A DNA stretch of 6,744 nt from NCBI GenBank assembly GCA_021821185.1, contig JAKACU010000096.1, positions 1-6,744 on the forward strand, read 5' to 3'. Position 1 is the stretch's first letter. Each line of letters begins with the position of its first letter. Below are positions 5,505 to 6,744 of this stretch, piece by piece. The notes below the pieces were generated by a model. The model had not been told where the DNA came from, searched no databases, and was given only the letters and a program-made list of their open reading frames with translations. Made by a program: the position numbers and the translations under genes. Origin of the DNA: Bacillota bacterium. GTDB lineage: Bacteria; Bacillota; Bacilli; Alicyclobacillales; SLC66.

Positions 5505-6680
5505 TTACCGGGCGGCGAACATAGCTCCAATCTTGGCTAAATAACGAATTTGGCTAGCTTCTTTTGCCATATATGCCATTTTCCCGTACATCTTATACGA
5601 TTGCAGTACTTTCCCTACAGCGTCCTTTCGTCCCAACGATGCTAAAGAACCCATAATATTGGGTGTAAAAGGAACTTTGGCGCCGCCTTTAATATCGTGA
5701 TAGAGATATTTACCAGCAGCTGTGCCCATTTGCCAGGCCAATTGTGCCGTTGGCGGAAGCGGCCGTCCATTATCACCAAGGATAAACGCGCAATCGCCTA
5801 AGATATACACATCGCTGTTACTCGTCGATTGTAAAAATTCATTAACTTTTGCGCGCCCCCGCGGCTCTGTTTCAAAGCCTGCGTCAATGACAAGCTGATT
5901 GCCTCTCACACCGCCAGTCCAAATCACCGTTTCTGCTTCGATAGAATTGCCGTTTTTCAGATGGACCACACCTGGTGATACCTCTACGATCGGTACACCT
6001 GTCATAAATTTCACACCACGGGATTCAAGACTCTTTCTCGCAGCTTCTACCAATTCTTCATCAAATCCTGGTAAAATGCCAGGGGCAGCTTCGACGTGAT
6101 ACAGTTGTACAGAAGACAGATCAACCCCGGCATCTTTGGCGTAATTAGGAAGTGCATCGGCCAATTCCCCTACGAGTTCGATGCCGCTAAATCCTGCCCC
6201 GCCAACGACAAAACGCAAAAGTTCTGGACGCCTTTCGTACGGATAACGCGCAAAGCAGGATTCGATGTGAGCACGAATCAAGCGCGCTTGATTAACAGAT
6301 TTCAAGATAAAGGCATGTTCTTGCAAGCCAGTGATGCCAAAGTATTCTGGTTCACTGCCCAGTGCAACAACCAGGTAATCATAGGAGAGTGTCCTGCCGT
6401 TTTCTAGTACTACTTGTCTCAACGACGGCGAAATGGCTTTTACGGTACCTTTGAGAAAATCAATATTTTTCCCAGTGAGCAATGTTTGCAAAGAAAAGCG
6501 AATAGAACGGTCACTGCGAGCGCCAGCGGCCGTTTCATGCAATTGCGTGATCAACTGATGATAATTGTGTTTATTCACAAGTGTAATCTGCGCATCCACC
6601 CCTGACAGGCGTTTGCGCGTTTCTAAAGCACATAGCAACCCCGCATAACCTGCGCCTAAAATCACAATCTGTTTTGCCAT
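5505..6680 (-). CDS. ndh: Type II NADH:quinone oxidoreductase (NDH-2)
   Basis: The 391-residue flavoprotein oxidises NADH and reduces membrane quinone without pumping protons, feeding the respiratory chain at the cytoplasmic face of the membrane. The FAD-binding loop is GAGYAG (residues 9-14), with VNKHNYHQLITQLHETAAG (35-53) typical of Bacillus Ndh. The NADH-binding Rossmann loop is GGAGFSGIE (160-168). TGGVRGN (255-261), LGDCA (294-298) with the FAD-contacting D296, and PTAQLAWQMG (310-319), carrying the AQxxxQ quinone-site motif, follow. SLASLGRKDAVG (345-356) and a basic amphipathic C-terminus (about 363-391) fit the membrane-anchoring end. Length and motif order match B. subtilis Ndh (YjlD, about 392 residues) as I remember it. 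AAGGGAG (6691-6697) lies 10 bases before the ATG. YumB and YutJ are related paralogues, so the exact orthologue is less certain than the family. No break or missing motif is seen. Confidence 0.93.
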   Translation of the reverse strand: MAKQIVILGAGYAGLLCALETRKRLSGVDAQITLVNKHNYHQLITQLHETAAGARSDRSIRFSLQTLLTGKNIDFLKGTVKAISPSLRQVVLENGRTLSYDYLVVALGSEPEYFGITGLQEHAFILKSVNQARLIRAHIESCFARYPYERRPELLRFVVGGAGFSGIELVGELADALPNYAKDAGVDLSSVQLYHVEAAPGILPGFDEELVEAARKSLESRGVKFMTGVPIVEVSPGVVHLKNGNSIEAETVIWTGGVRGNQLVIDAGFETEPRGRAKVNEFLQSTSNSDVYILGDCAFILGDNGRPLPPTAQLAWQMGTAAGKYLYHDIKGGAKVPFTPNIMGSLASLGRKDAVGKVLQSYKMYGKMAYMAKEASQIRYLAKIGAMFAAR

Positions 6681-6704
6681 GATACGTCGGCTCCCTTTAC
6701 CTCG

Positions 6705-6713
6705 ATGATATCA
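6705..6713 (-). promoter_or_regulatory. Candidate extended -10 promoter for ndh
   Basis: The minus strand reads TGATATCAT: an extended -10 TGN followed by TATCAT (6705-6710), 5 of 6 matches to the -10. The -35 region at 17 bases, CACTGG (6728-6733), is poor, as is common for extended -10 promoters. The start point would fall near 6698, leaving a very short leader that begins at the Shine-Dalgarno sequence (6691-6697). That tight fit lowers confidence. Confidence 0.35.
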
Positions 6714-6714
6714 A

Positions 6715-6729
6715 GGAGTTCTCAACTCC
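6715..6729. repeat. Perfect 15-base inverted repeat upstream of ndh
   Basis: GGAGTT (6715-6720), CTC, AACTCC (6724-6729) is a perfect dyad of 6-base arms around a 3-base centre. It falls in the spacer just upstream of the candidate extended -10, the position of a repressor operator. It does not resemble the Rex consensus (TTGTGA-N6-TCACAA), the first regulator one would suspect for ndh. It could equally be a terminator remnant of a gene beyond the right edge, although no T-run follows. Confidence 0.45.
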
Positions 6730-6744
6730 AGTGATAACAGTTTG

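Overview
The window reads as an ordinary, gene-dense chromosomal stretch of a low-to-mid-GC Gram-positive bacterium (Bacillota, Bacilli-like). Support for this is the MurT-type Mur ligase (a Gram-positive lipid II amidation enzyme), a YrvM-like TcdA, a YfmF/YfmH pair of M16 peptidase homologues, a Bacillus-type NDH-2, and strong Shine-Dalgarno sequences paired with frequent GTG and TTG starts. Placement near Alicyclobacillaceae is only a guess. I see no rRNA, tRNA, CRISPR array, transposase, phage gene or integration scar.

Layout from left to right. (1) 1-663, minus: the N-terminal 221 codons of murT, running off the left edge. Its partner gatD would be expected beyond position 1. (2) 664-779: a 116-base spacer shared with the divergent tcdA. 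(3) 780-1526, plus: tcdA, which makes the cyclic form of t6A37 in tRNA. (4) 1520-5022, minus: a tight three-gene cluster transcribed yfmF, yfmH, RluA-family pseudouridine synthase. yfmF and yfmH are 3 bases apart, and yfmH overlaps the synthase gene in an ATGA junction. The last gene converges on tcdA with a 7-base overlap of the two 3' ends. (5) 5023-5125: a spacer with a strong GC hairpin and the presumed yfmF promoter. (6) 5126-5395, minus: a small unrecognised protein with a Ros/MucR-like C2H2 zinc finger. (7) 5505-6680, minus: ndh, a type II NADH dehydrogenase, preceded by a likely extended -10 promoter with a perfect 15-base inverted repeat in its spacer.

Taken together the window is mostly housekeeping: cell-wall amidation, tRNA and rRNA modification, a paired M16 module whose family name links it to EF-P modification, and respiratory NADH oxidation. 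Three genes (tcdA, the pseudouridine synthase, and by family name yfmF/yfmH) touch the translation apparatus, but only the yfmF-yfmH-synthase set looks co-transcribed. The least explained element is the small zinc-finger gene with the competing-stem hairpin immediately after its stop codon. I found no convincing evidence of a new multi-gene system.
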